Positions 15,336-24,227 of a stretch of DNA of 64,000 bases are shown here, one piece after another. The stretch lies in NCBI RefSeq assembly GCF_002019795.1, contig NZ_KV917381.1, positions 2,260,068-2,324,067 of the forward strand, in the 5' to 3' direction. The stretch is from Bacillus alkalicellulosilyticus (GTDB lineage: Bacteria; Bacillota; Bacilli; Bacillales; Bacillaceae_F). Position 1 is the stretch's first letter. Each line of letters starts with the position of its first letter. The translations under genes were made by a program, and so were the position numbers. Under the pieces are notes generated by a model, which saw only the letters and a list, made by a program, of their open reading frames with translations, did no database searches and was not told the origin of the DNA.

Positions 15336-16964
15336 ATGGGGAAAAACAAAAAATATTTACTTTTTTATCTTTCAGTTAGTTTGGTCTGGATTTTCGGAAC
15401 GGATTTATTACTTAATTCATTGGCTTTAGATAAAGGTACGTTGGTCCTTCTTCAACATACTAAGGGAGTTGTATTCGTTTTACTCACCTTTTGCTACATG
15501 TATTATCTCGTACGAAAAAAAGAGAATTTTATTGCAGTGAATGAGGAACGACAAAAACTTAGAACACTAATTAATTCTATGGCTGATTTTATCAATTTTA
15601 AAGATGGGCAAGGAAGATGGATAGAAGTAAATGAATTTGGTTTAAAGCTATTTCAGTTAGAAGGAGTGGATTACCGTGGGAAAAAGGATTCAGAGTTAGC
15701 GGAGTATACTGATTTTTACCGAAAAGCATTACTACACTGCGAAATATCGGACCAGGAAACCTGGAAGAACGGAAAAATCACCAGATGCCTTGAAGTATTA
15801 CCTATGCCAGATGGGACTAGTAAAACGTTTGATACAACTAAAATTCCGATATACAATTCTGATGGGAGTCGCAAAGAACTCGTTGTAATGGGAAGAGACA
15901 TCACCGATAAAATAAAGGCAGAAAAGAAAATTAAGGAAAGCGAACAGAAATACAAGTCATTGTTTAAGTATAATCCCGAGCTTGTGTTTATGGTAGATCC
16001 AAATGGCATCTTTATTAATGTTAATCCTAAGTTTGAGAAATTAACGGGGTACAAACCATCTGAATATATTGGTAAATCGGCAATGCATTTACTTATTTCT
16101 TCAGAGCAAGAAAAGGCTCAAACTGCCATTACGAGGGTAGTTAAAAATAAATCAATTATTGTTGGAGAGGATTTAACCCTCCTACGAAAAGACGGAAAAA
16201 TAAAAAGAGTTAGTTGCGGCCTTGTACCTATGATAACAGATAATCAAATAGTAGGAGCCATTGGCTATGCGGTCGATATTACAAATGCGAAAGAAAATGA
16301 GGAAAAACTCAGAAAAACTGAAAAACTTTCCGTTGTCGGTGAATTATCAGCAAGTGTAGCACATGAAATTAGGAACCCACTAACTTCGCTAAAAGGCTTT
16401 GCTCAATTTTTGCGCGAAAGCAATCCTGAAAATGATTTTATTTATAAAATAATGATTGATGAATTAAACAGAATTAACGATATCGTTAGCGAGTTATTAA
16501 TTTTAGCCAAACCACAAGAAGTAAAATATCAAGTCTGTAATATCAATGATATGTTTTCCAGTGTCCTATCACTTTTAGAATCTCAAGCGAATATGTACGG
16601 CGTGATTATTTCTCTCCACCAAGAAAAGATATTGCCATCTATTCATTGTGAACCTAATCAACTAAAACAAGTGTTTATCAACATCATTAAGAATTCAATT
16701 GAAGCGAATTCGACCTTTGTTCGCGTAACAACGGCAGCTAAAGAAGATGGCTACATCCATATTTTAATTGAAGATGACGGCATTGGAATCGAAGAAGCTA
16801 GATTAAAACACTTAGGTGAGCCATTTTATTCCGCCAAAGAAAAAGGAACAGGACTTGGACTTACCGTTAGTTATCGCATCATTGAATCACACCAAGGAGA
16901 AATACATTATCATAGCAAGGTTAATGAAGGAACAAAAGTAGTCATAAAATTACCATTACCATGA
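15336..16964 (+). CDS. Membrane PAS-PAS sensor histidine kinase (KinA/KinE-like)
   Basis: 542 residues from ATG 15336 (GTG codons at 15324/15327 are alternatives). Two membrane segments lie at about 7-27 and 35-60. Two PAS domains follow (about 75-190, ending VVMGRDITDK, and 205-320, ending GYAVDIT). The HisKA H-box is SVAHEIRNPLTSLKGF with His about 343; the N-box QVFINIIKNSIEAN and G-boxes EDDGIGI and GTGLGLTV complete the ATPase. It resembles the sporulation kinases feeding Spo0F. No response regulator is adjacent, which fits an orphan phosphorelay kinase. Its catalytic part closely resembles that of the fusion protein at 55.1-57.9 kb. Confidence 0.9.
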   Translation: MGKNKKYLLFYLSVSLVWIFGTDLLLNSLALDKGTLVLLQHTKGVVFVLLTFCYMYYLVRKKENFIAVNEERQKLRTLINSMADFINFKDGQGRWIEVNEFGLKLFQLEGVDYRGKKDSELAEYTDFYRKALLHCEISDQETWKNGKITRCLEVLPMPDGTSKTFDTTKIPIYNSDGSRKELVVMGRDITDKIKAEKKIKESEQKYKSLFKYNPELVFMVDPNGIFINVNPKFEKLTGYKPSEYIGKSAMHLLISSEQEKAQTAITRVVKNKSIIVGEDLTLLRKDGKIKRVSCGLVPMITDNQIVGAIGYAVDITNAKENEEKLRKTEKLSVVGELSASVAHEIRNPLTSLKGFAQFLRESNPENDFIYKIMIDELNRINDIVSELLILAKPQEVKYQVCNINDMFSSVLSLLESQANMYGVIISLHQEKILPSIHCEPNQLKQVFINIIKNSIEANSTFVRVTTAAKEDGYIHILIEDDGIGIEEARLKHLGEPFYSAKEKGTGLGLTVSYRIIESHQGEIHYHSKVNEGTKVVIKLPLP

Positions 16965-16973
16965 TGGTAAGAG

Positions 16974-17011
16974 GGGTGTGATAAAGTTGTATTTTTCCCT
17001 TTGTCACACCC
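16974..17011 (+). terminator. Terminator hairpin of the GGG-ACAAAG repeat type
   Basis: GGGTGTGAtAAAG / CTTTGTCACACCC forms a stem just after the kinase stop at 16964. The sequence is related to the hairpins at 51.6 and 60.3 kb. Confidence 0.7.
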
Positions 17012-17058
17012 TTCTAAGCAATGTGTAAAACCGCCACTATCTGTTACATCTTATATTG
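17012..17058. repeat. Hairpin repeat with AAGCAATG...CCGCCACTAT core
   Basis: Directly after the terminator comes CTTCTAAGCAATG then AAACCGCCACTAT, the same order as at 51598-51625. AGCAAT pairs with ATTGCT 40 bases later. Only part of the longer copy at 51.6 kb is preserved. Confidence 0.6.
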
Positions 17059-17060
17059 CT

Positions 17061-17813
17061 TTAACAAAGCTCTAACACAACAGGACAATGGTCGCTTCCG
17101 TGAGTATCACAATGTATTTGTGCATCTTGGAGCCTATCTTTTAGCTGAGAAGACAACAGAAAATAGTCAATTCTCCATCCGATGTTACGTTCTCTTGCTT
17201 TATTTACGTAAGACCACCACGTATACGCCCCTTCCTTAGTTGGGTAAAGCTCACGATAACTGTCAAGGAAGCCCGCTTCAAGTAGTGAAGTCATTTTTCC
17301 ACGCTCTTCTTCTGTAAAACCGGAATTCCCCTTATTTGGTTTAGGGTTTTTCAAATCGATTTCCTGATGGGCCACGTTTAAGTCGCCACAAATGATAACA
17401 GGCTTTACCTTATCTAACGTGAGAACATACTGTAATATTTTATCCTCCCACTCTAGCCGAAAAGGCAACCTTGCCAAATCACGTTGTGAATTAGGTGTAT
17501 ATATTGTAATAACGTAAAAGTCATCATATTCTGCTGTAATGATTCTTCCTTCAGGCTCATCCATCTCTTCTCCTACCCCGTAATGAACAGATAATGGTTT
17601 TATCTTTGAAAAAAGAGCTGTTCCCGAATAGCCTTTTTTCTCTGCATAATTCCAAAATTGATGATAGCCTTCTAATTCTAAATTAATTTGTCCTGCTTGA
17701 AGTTTTGATTCTTGAATACAAAAAATATCGGCATTTACTTCGTTAAAATAATCAAGAAATCCTTTTTTCACACAAGCCCTTATTCCGTTTACATTCCAAG
17801 ATACTAGTTTCAT
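17061..17813 (-). CDS. exoA: Exodeoxyribonuclease III / AP endonuclease
   Basis: 250 residues. The family motifs are all present: MKLVSWNVNGIRACVKKG, FCIQESKLQ with the metal Glu, VITIYTPNSQRD, ICGDLNVAHQEIDLKNP with the Asp/Asn pair, and the C-terminal GSDHCPVVLEL with the catalytic Asp-His. It repairs apurinic sites and trims 3' ends in DNA. The length equals Bacillus subtilis ExoA (252 aa). It is transcribed leftward toward the kinase, with which it converges. Confidence 0.95.
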   Translation of the reverse strand: MKLVSWNVNGIRACVKKGFLDYFNEVNADIFCIQESKLQAGQINLELEGYHQFWNYAEKKGYSGTALFSKIKPLSVHYGVGEEMDEPEGRIITAEYDDFYVITIYTPNSQRDLARLPFRLEWEDKILQYVLTLDKVKPVIICGDLNVAHQEIDLKNPKPNKGNSGFTEEERGKMTSLLEAGFLDSYRELYPTKEGAYTWWSYVNKARERNIGWRIDYFLLSSQLKDRLQDAQIHCDTHGSDHCPVVLELC

Positions 17814-17903
17814 AGTTTATGTCGTAACTCCCTTGTTTAGAGGATTCTATCTTTATCACTATACTATGAAACGGATTAAAATCCAATAAAATTGGGTTTT
17901 AAC

Positions 17904-17943
17904 AAAAGGCTGACTCAAAGGGTTTTCCCCTCGAGTCAGCCTT
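17904..17943 (-). terminator. Terminator of the helicase gene
   Basis: AAGGCTGACTC / GAGTCAGCCTT forms an 11-bp perfect stem followed on the minus strand by T4. It lies eight bases after the stop at 17952. Confidence 0.9.
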
Positions 17944-17951
17944 AGTCTACA

Positions 17952-20471
17952 TTACATTTCATCATCCATCCATCTTCGTGAACGACTGTAATGACAGCTA
18001 TCACAAATCGGATATTGATGATCCCAATCTAATTTCTTCCCACACTTTTTACATTTTTTTGCGTATGTTCGTACATCTGATTTCAACGACTCATGAACTT
18101 CATCACTGATTTCTTGCCGTACTCTTTCCCAATATAATGCTTCGGTTTTTCGGTTTAAGCGGTAAAGAAATAAAAGATGAAGACCCACTGCTTTATAAGA
18201 TAGTTCTTGTTCCTCAAGTGAACTTCTTTTTAACACCGGTTCTGGAAGTTCCTTTCCCTTTACAATGGCATACATGGTTTCTTGCCACTGCTCGATTAAA
18301 CCCTGTTCTCTTCCAGAAAAGGGCAAATGCAAAAAGCCGTAAAGGTCTTGGAGCGATAAGCGCGCTTCAATCTCAGTTTCTTTGATTAATTCATAAAGCT
18401 CCCGCTCTTCATATAGTGATGCTTTTTTTGTTCCTTTTGGGCTTTTAAACATTTTCCATAACTCGAAGAACATCCCAAGGTCTCGTGAGTATTTTTGAAA
18501 TCGCTCTAAGACACTTTTTGTTGGTGCAATTGCAAACGTATGAACAGGCTCATCATCCTGATGTAGCAATTTCTTCATTTGGCGGATGTCTTGGGTAAAG
18601 GCTACTTTCCCAACATTATATATCCCTTTTCTACCCGCACGACCTGCAATTTGTTTCACTTCTTGTGAATTGAGACGACGCCTTCTTGTCCCATCAAACT
18701 TTTCATTTTCTAAAAAAACAATTCGACGAATTGGTAAGTTTAAACCCATCCCTATCGCATCTGTGGCAACGATGACCGTCGTTTCTCCATCTAAAAAGCG
18801 TTGCATTTGTTTTTGCCTTGTTTCTGGTGGCATACTCCCATAAATCATACTTACGGAATGTCGGTCATTTTGAAGTCTTGCTGCAGTTTCAAGCACTCGT
18901 CTTCTTGAAAAGCAAACAAGCGCATCTCCTTTTTGTGTATCTTTTATAGAAAATGGATTACCTTCTACTTCTAAAGGAATTTCTCTTTTATAATCACGCA
19001 CTTCAATTTTTGATGCACCTAACAGTTGCAAGATCATATTTTTTGAATTGCGACTCCCAATGATATGAACTTCAGTTGCATTGGCTTTGGTAATTGCTTT
19101 GTACCATGAAAATCCACGGTCTTTATCTGCAATCATTTGTGCTTCATCTATAACAACCACATCATAAAACTCTTTTTCATGAAACATTTCAACGGTACAC
19201 GAGCTATGTTGCGCCCCTTCAACTTCTTTTTCCTCTTCACCCGTTTTGAGGGAACAAGGAACACCTTCATGATTTAATTTATCATATACTTCCAACGCTA
19301 ATAACCGCAAAGGCGCAAGATAAATCCCACTAGCGGCCTTTTTCATACGCTCTAACGCTTGAAACGTCTTTCCTGTGTTTGTTTCCCCAATATGAAGAAC
19401 ATAAGAAATACTTCGACCTGGGGAAGGGCTATATTCTCTACCAAATATATCTTCAAGCATTCGTTCTTCGCGTTCTGCCTGAAGCTGTTGTTCCCGTAAT
19501 CGTTCTTCTTTTTTTCGTTCTCTTTCTACCAAATGCTGTTCATAAATCGCCTTATGCTTCTCCTGATCAAATGGGACATCCGGTAGTTCAAGTAAATCGG
19601 TGATGAGCTCATCTTGAATATCTGAGAAGAATACGATATACAGTCCATATAAAGAATCACTCATCAAACGGTTCAAAACACCTTTTGTAAACGAATGATT
19701 GTTATTAACTTCCTTATACTTCTGCAAGAGCTCATTAGGAAGCGTTGACATAATCAGATTAAGCGATAAGGTAGAAATAATTTCTGATATTACAATTTCG
19801 TAAATATCATGGAACGTTTCTTCTTGAACAAAGATGTCTCCCCACTCACGAATCTCAAATTCATCGCCTGTTATTTCAGAAAAGAAATCAGCCACCGTTT
19901 CATAGTCTTCTACAGGTGAACCATTTACTTCTAAATCACCAGCAATGCGTTTAGCAACCTCTTGTCTAAGTTGTAAGTAAAGTGAGTTATGGTTCTGTTC
20001 TAACGTTGCTAATGCATATTTAATGATTTGTTCTTGAACTTCATTTATTGCCCTAGCTCTCATTTCCTCTTCTTGTCTTTTTAAATATTGTTCTCTAGCG
20101 CTTTTATAACGCTCCTCCCAAAGTTCATCAGAGTCAGCATATTCTTTAGTTAACCACGGTATTACCTGGAATGGTCGATAGTGTTTAATTTCTGTCCGGA
20201 AGAGTCGATTAAGTGTTTTTTTATCGATTCCTTCAACATCAAACCCTCTATCTTTTACATACATTCTTTTTTCTTTTTTAGACACTCCGTTTGACGCTTT
20301 AGTTACCCAAACATTTATCCATATTTGTTCAACATAATGATTTCTCTCTTCAAGATAGTCCTTAAAAGAATGAAGTTGATTTTTCTCACCTAGAAATGAA
20401 TCAATATCTTCTAATACTTTTTTCTTCGTATGGTCAATAGCATGAGGATATAAAAAATCGAGTTGGCTCAT
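17952..20471 (-). CDS. Suv3-like DExH-box helicase with C-terminal zinc ribbon
   Basis: 839 residues from ATG 20471, five bases after AAAGGAGG. The N-terminal ~350 residues are helical and specific to Bacillus-type members. The helicase core then has Walker A GETNTGKTF, motif Ia LAPLRLLALEVYDKL, the DEAQ box VVVIDEAQMI, SRRRVLETA and the motif VI QIAGRAGRKG. The C-terminus has CKKCGKKLDW and ICDSCH, a four-cysteine zinc ribbon. The core is closest to the mitochondrial RNA helicase Suv3/SUPV3L1, so an RNA helicase role in decay is plausible but not proven. It is monocistronic. Confidence 0.85.
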   Translation of the reverse strand: MSQLDFLYPHAIDHTKKKVLEDIDSFLGEKNQLHSFKDYLEERNHYVEQIWINVWVTKASNGVSKKEKRMYVKDRGFDVEGIDKKTLNRLFRTEIKHYRPFQVIPWLTKEYADSDELWEERYKSAREQYLKRQEEEMRARAINEVQEQIIKYALATLEQNHNSLYLQLRQEVAKRIAGDLEVNGSPVEDYETVADFFSEITGDEFEIREWGDIFVQEETFHDIYEIVISEIISTLSLNLIMSTLPNELLQKYKEVNNNHSFTKGVLNRLMSDSLYGLYIVFFSDIQDELITDLLELPDVPFDQEKHKAIYEQHLVERERKKEERLREQQLQAEREERMLEDIFGREYSPSPGRSISYVLHIGETNTGKTFQALERMKKAASGIYLAPLRLLALEVYDKLNHEGVPCSLKTGEEEKEVEGAQHSSCTVEMFHEKEFYDVVVIDEAQMIADKDRGFSWYKAITKANATEVHIIGSRNSKNMILQLLGASKIEVRDYKREIPLEVEGNPFSIKDTQKGDALVCFSRRRVLETAARLQNDRHSVSMIYGSMPPETRQKQMQRFLDGETTVIVATDAIGMGLNLPIRRIVFLENEKFDGTRRRRLNSQEVKQIAGRAGRKGIYNVGKVAFTQDIRQMKKLLHQDDEPVHTFAIAPTKSVLERFQKYSRDLGMFFELWKMFKSPKGTKKASLYEERELYELIKETEIEARLSLQDLYGFLHLPFSGREQGLIEQWQETMYAIVKGKELPEPVLKRSSLEEQELSYKAVGLHLLFLYRLNRKTEALYWERVRQEISDEVHESLKSDVRTYAKKCKKCGKKLDWDHQYPICDSCHYSRSRRWMDDEM

Positions 20472-20590
20472 AAGAACCTCCTTTCCTTGAATCTTCACAC
20501 TAATTTTATACTATTATTTACCTAAACCGTATAAACATGCTCTCAAAATTATAAGAAAGACTGTGACTGGATTCATTGATCATAAATAAA

Positions 20591-20626
20591 GCCACTGAAA
20601 AAGGTAGTATAGGCTTTCTCAGTGGC
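20591..20626. repeat. GCCACTGAAAAAG hairpin repeat (terminator of ArsA operon)
   Basis: GCCACTGAaAAAG / CTTTCTCAGTGGC forms a hairpin. The same arm sequence occurs inside the nested hairpins at 25.96 and 29.83 kb. It lies 15 bases after the stop of the leftward gene at 20641 and can serve as its terminator. Confidence 0.7.
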
Positions 20627-20640
20627 TTGCATTTTAATCT

Positions 20641-21018
20641 TTACGTTACGTTTCTATTATTTTGTATAAATAGAAGAAGGATAAGTTTGATTACGATGTT
20701 AATCATTGAAGTTAAGACAACGGATAAAAGCTCATTGGCTCCATGTAAATAGTTATAAATAAAAACTGAGCTTATGATCAGGATAATCTCAAAGATAAGG
20801 ACAACCAAAATAACAAATCCAAACTTACTTTTAGAAAATGGATAGCCCGTAGTGGCTATGAGTAAGACTGAACCTAAACCTATCTGGAGGAGAGACATGA
20901 GTAAACCTAGGGAACCAATCCCACTTTGACTCAACGTATATAATCCATTCGCAATATTCGATATAGCTGATATATATAATATTACGATTACAATGACTAA
21001 AGGAGCTGTTTTAATCAA
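20641..21018 (-). CDS. Four-helix integral membrane protein of the ArsA operon
   Basis: 125 residues, TTG start at 21018 after GAGGTG. Four hydrophobic segments are visible (about 5-26, 38-57, 67-88, 102-120) with short hydrophilic loops and a basic-polar C-terminus. I do not recognise a family. It is the last gene of a three-gene operon with the cory-CC-star protein and the ArsA ATPase (gap of ten bases), so it may be a membrane partner or client of that ATPase. This functional link is inference from position. Confidence 0.75.
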   Translation of the reverse strand: MIKTAPLVIVIVILYISAISNIANGLYTLSQSGIGSLGLLMSLLQIGLGSVLLIATTGYPFSKSKFGFVILVVLIFEIILIISSVFIYNYLHGANELLSVVLTSMINIVIKLILLLFIQNNRNVT

Positions 21019-21028
21019 GGCACACCTC

Positions 21029-21973
21029 TTATGACACTATCGCGTTATCAAAATAACGTGAAAAATGGTCAAGGGCATTAAGGGATGCGATATCTTCTTC
21101 AAAAAGAGGCACTTTAATTTTAGTTAAAGTCGCAAATTTTTCGTCAATAAGCTCTAAGTATTCTTTTTCTATCGCCCTTCGTTTTTCCAAGAAACTACCA
21201 TCTGCTTTATTAGGAAGTACTTTATTGACAATAATTGTTTCAATATGTAAGTCATACTTGGCCAGTAATGAAATCGCTTTTTCGGTTTCTAAAATAGGTA
21301 ATCGCTCAGGAATCAGTACAAATATAAATCCAGTCATCTTTTTATCCAATAGAATGGCACGAACATCTGCAAATTTTTTCCTTCTTTTTTGTAACGTTTC
21401 ATAAATCGGGTCTTCAACGGGTTCTCCGTCATTTAAAAGATGAGTGTAGTTTTGATTTATCTTCTGACGTCTTTGGATCATTCCATCAATCCATACTCCC
21501 ATTAATTCCGGTAAAGTTAAAAGACGAATCGTATGTCCTGTTGGAGCCGTATCAAAAACAATTTTATCGTAGTTTTCTTGCTCCTCAAGAATAATCGTCG
21601 AAATGGCATCGAACATCGCTGCTTCATCGGCACCAGGGGTCGCAGCAGCTGTATCAATTTGACGATGAACTTCATCTATTAATGACGTTTTGATCATCCC
21701 TTTTAAGTTGCCTTTTACATTGGCGATGTATTTTTTTGTCTCTTGCTCAGGATCAATCTCATAAGCAAATAAATTGTCGGTCATTTTCTTAATCTTCCCA
21801 CCAATTTTTTTATGAAAAATGTCCCCTAAATTATGTGCTGGATCCGTTGAAATAAGCAAAGTTTTAAAGCCTTTTTTGGCACATACCATAGCAAAAGATG
21901 CTGAGGACGTTGATTTCCCTACGCCTCCCTTGCCCCCAATAAAAAATATTTTTTTCTCAAATAAAGTAGACAT
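21029..21973 (-). CDS. ArsA/Get3-family ATPase
   Basis: 314 residues with one ATPase domain. The deviant Walker A motif is FIGGKGGVGKSTSSAS (about 11-26), switch I is STDPAHNLGDIF, and the DTAPTGHTIRLL motif is the ArsA/Get3 switch II signature. Arsenite pumps have two domains and adjacent arsB/arsR, none of which is present, so this is more likely a Get3-like chaperone or signalling ATPase. It lies between the cory-CC-star gene and a membrane protein in a tight operon, which argues for action at the membrane. Confidence 0.92.
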   Translation of the reverse strand: MSTLFEKKIFFIGGKGGVGKSTSSASFAMVCAKKGFKTLLISTDPAHNLGDIFHKKIGGKIKKMTDNLFAYEIDPEQETKKYIANVKGNLKGMIKTSLIDEVHRQIDTAAATPGADEAAMFDAISTIILEEQENYDKIVFDTAPTGHTIRLLTLPELMGVWIDGMIQRRQKINQNYTHLLNDGEPVEDPIYETLQKRRKKFADVRAILLDKKMTGFIFVLIPERLPILETEKAISLLAKYDLHIETIIVNKVLPNKADGSFLEKRRAIEKEYLELIDEKFATLTKIKVPLFEEDIASLNALDHFSRYFDNAIVS

Positions 21974-21991
21974 CGTTTCTCCCCCATTCTC

Positions 21992-22252
21992 CTAGCAACA
22001 CCGAATTCCATCCAATGGGGAATGTTCGATTCCCATTCGAAGGTGCCAGTCATGAAATTTTTCTAGTATATAAGGATATAACTCTAGTGTGTAATAAAAC
22101 GCAGGATTTGGAATACCTAACATATCTGAATACACCAATAGTAAAAACAAATCGTCTTCTGCCTGTAATTCTCTATGAATCTCAGCTTTGTGTGGCAGTC
22201 TTAGCATTTCGTCATAGAGTTCAAATAATCTTTTTAACGACATTTTACTCAT
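21992..22252 (-). CDS. Cory-CC-star protein
   Basis: 86 residues ending exactly in Cys-Cys-stop, the feature that gives this small family its name. The body is helical with MSLKRLFELYDEMLRLPHKA, FYYTLELYPYILEKFHDWHL and a conserved GIEHSPLDGIRCC tail. I recall the family as being encoded next to ArsA-type ATPases, and that is the arrangement here. A C-terminal CC recalls a lipidation or metal-binding site, but neither is established. It starts the operon. The mode of action is unknown. Confidence 0.8.
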   Translation of the reverse strand: MSKMSLKRLFELYDEMLRLPHKAEIHRELQAEDDLFLLLVYSDMLGIPNPAFYYTLELYPYILEKFHDWHLRMGIEHSPLDGIRCC

Positions 22253-22289
22253 TGAGGATCACCAAACTTTTAATTTATTTTAGTAGAAA

Positions 22290-22319
22290 GCCCGCTATGA
22301 GTATTGTTTCATAGCGGGC
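22290..22319 (-). terminator. Terminator of cstA
   Basis: A perfect 11-bp stem GCCCGCTATGA / TCATAGCGGGC followed on the minus strand by TTTCT, 34 bases after the cstA stop. Confidence 0.85.
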
Positions 22320-22352
22320 AAGCATGTGCAAGGCTATTGCCTATTGAATTGA

Positions 22353-24095
22353 TTATGCAGACTTATCAATATCATCATAATCTTTTCTGGTTAGTAGGAC
22401 AGAAACAGCCGTAATGAGAATCCAAATCGCAAAACCTAGGATAATTGAACCGAATATAAAGAGTAGCATATTCGCTTCGCCACCAGATAAACCAGACCAA
22501 TCAAAAATAACCTGTTTACCCATTGCCCAAAGGGTCATGACGAGGATAAATACCATCGGAATTAAGGTTGGTAAGAAGTTTCTTCCTAGTTTCTTTAACC
22601 AAATCGTGATTAATAATAGTGTTATGCCAGCTAATAACTGATTTGAAGTACCGAACAAAGGCCATAACGTATATCCACCAGAACCGAAGCCGTTTGGCCC
22701 TTTTGGTAAAAGAACTAATGCTGCACTTGATACTACAGCAATTGAAGTAGCAACATGTGTTTTAGAAATAGATGGAATGTTATATTCTTGACCTAGCTCT
22801 GCAATGATATAGCGCATGAGACGAACAGATGTATCAAGCGTCGTTGCAGCAAAACTAACAATAATAACCGCCACAATAGTCGTAGCTACATCTGCAGGGA
22901 TCCATAAGCCTGTGGCTAATTGGCCAGCCCCTTGAACAAAGTTTCCTAGCCCACCAGAACTGGCTGCTCCAAAACTAGAATACGCCGCTAGGAAATCTCC
23001 TTGGTTTGCAAAGAAGGTCGCAACTGCAATAATAACGATTAAGGCTAGTAATCCTTCCCCTACAGCTCCTAAGTACCCTACGAATCTAGCATCTGTTTCA
23101 TTGTTTAATTGTTTTGAAGTCGTACCAGACGAAACTAGACCATGGAAACCTGAAATCGCACCACAGGCAATGGTAATAAATAAGAGCGGAAACCAACTTA
23201 CATCGGATGTTGAATTTGTCATTGGTGCCGTGATGCTCGGGTTTGACAGGAATAAACCTAAGTATAAAATCAATAAACCTACAATTAATTGATGAGAGTT
23301 AATATAATCACGTGGTTGAAGGAGCTTCCAAACTGGTAATGTCGACGCGATATAGACATACACCATGAGGATAATAATCCAAACGAAGAATGACATGGCT
23401 ACTCCATCAAGACCGAAGGCAACCGTATTCTCTGCTCCACCAAAATAACGAACAAGGTCAATTTGAAGAGCAGGAACTTTACTTGCCACAACTGCCGTTA
23501 TATACATCACAGCTAACGCAACGATTGACGGAACTAACATATTACCTTGTTTCTTATACACATGATATCCAATCCATATCGCTAGTGGGATCTGGATAAA
23601 TACTGATAAAACTGCAGATGGGAAATTAATAAATAAGTTAGAAATAACCCATGCAAACACTGCATTAACCATGAGTACAAGTATTAAAATAATAAACAAA
23701 AATAAAAGCTTTGCTTTTCTACCAATCAAACGATGAGCAAGAGTTCCAACAGATTGTCCTTTGTTACGAACAGATAAAACTAATGCACCAAAATCATGAA
23801 CACCAGCTGCAAATACCGTTCCTAATACAACCCACACAAGCGCTGGTAACCAACCCCAATAAATTGCGATTGCCGGACCTACAATCGGTGCAGCCCCTGC
23901 TACTGAAGTGAAGTGATGTCCCCATAAGATAAACTTGTTGGTAGGAACAAAATCTTTCCCATCTTTAAATTGATGGGCAGGTGTGACATAGTTTGGATCG
24001 AGTCGATAAATCCTTTCGGCAATAAACTTGGAATAATAGCGATATCCTAGTGCAAATACAGCTATCCCTATTACGGCTAGAACTATACCACTCAT
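22353..24095 (-). CDS. cstA: Carbon starvation protein CstA (peptide/pyruvate transporter family)
   Basis: 580 residues with about 15 membrane helices. Family sequences are YRYYSKFIAERIYRLDP, FVPTNKFILWGHHFTSVAGA and the GPAIAIYWGWLPALVWV block, followed by SSGTTSKQLNNETDARFVGY. The family imports peptides or pyruvate during carbon limitation. A near-consensus cre site 70-85 bases upstream implies CcpA control. The leader has AAGGGAGAA before the ATG. It is followed by a terminator and thus monocistronic. Confidence 0.93.
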   Translation of the reverse strand: MSGIVLAVIGIAVFALGYRYYSKFIAERIYRLDPNYVTPAHQFKDGKDFVPTNKFILWGHHFTSVAGAAPIVGPAIAIYWGWLPALVWVVLGTVFAAGVHDFGALVLSVRNKGQSVGTLAHRLIGRKAKLLFLFIILILVLMVNAVFAWVISNLFINFPSAVLSVFIQIPLAIWIGYHVYKKQGNMLVPSIVALAVMYITAVVASKVPALQIDLVRYFGGAENTVAFGLDGVAMSFFVWIIILMVYVYIASTLPVWKLLQPRDYINSHQLIVGLLILYLGLFLSNPSITAPMTNSTSDVSWFPLLFITIACGAISGFHGLVSSGTTSKQLNNETDARFVGYLGAVGEGLLALIVIIAVATFFANQGDFLAAYSSFGAASSGGLGNFVQGAGQLATGLWIPADVATTIVAVIIVSFAATTLDTSVRLMRYIIAELGQEYNIPSISKTHVATSIAVVSSAALVLLPKGPNGFGSGGYTLWPLFGTSNQLLAGITLLLITIWLKKLGRNFLPTLIPMVFILVMTLWAMGKQVIFDWSGLSGGEANMLLFIFGSIILGFAIWILITAVSVLLTRKDYDDIDKSA

Positions 24096-24163
24096 TTACA
24101 TTCTCCCTTCTAATATGAGATATATTACCAACCTTATTTTAAACTATTCTGAATATTAAAGCT

Positions 24164-24179
24164 ATAAAAACGCTTACAT
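24164..24179 (-). promoter_or_regulatory. cre-like CcpA site upstream of cstA
   Basis: On the minus strand ATGTAAGCGTTTTTAT matches the cre consensus WTGNAANCGNWNNCWW with one mismatch. It lies about 70 bases before the cstA start, a location suited to catabolite repression. Confidence 0.6.
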
Positions 24180-24227
24180 TTTTCTAGTAATATTTTTACT
24201 ATTTTTGAATAGCGTTCGTATCGACTT

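Noticed and set aside
21029..21973. Arsenite-transporting ATPase of an arsenic resistance operon
   Set aside because: Only one ATPase domain and no arsB, arsC, arsD or arsR nearby; the context is a cory-CC-star operon.
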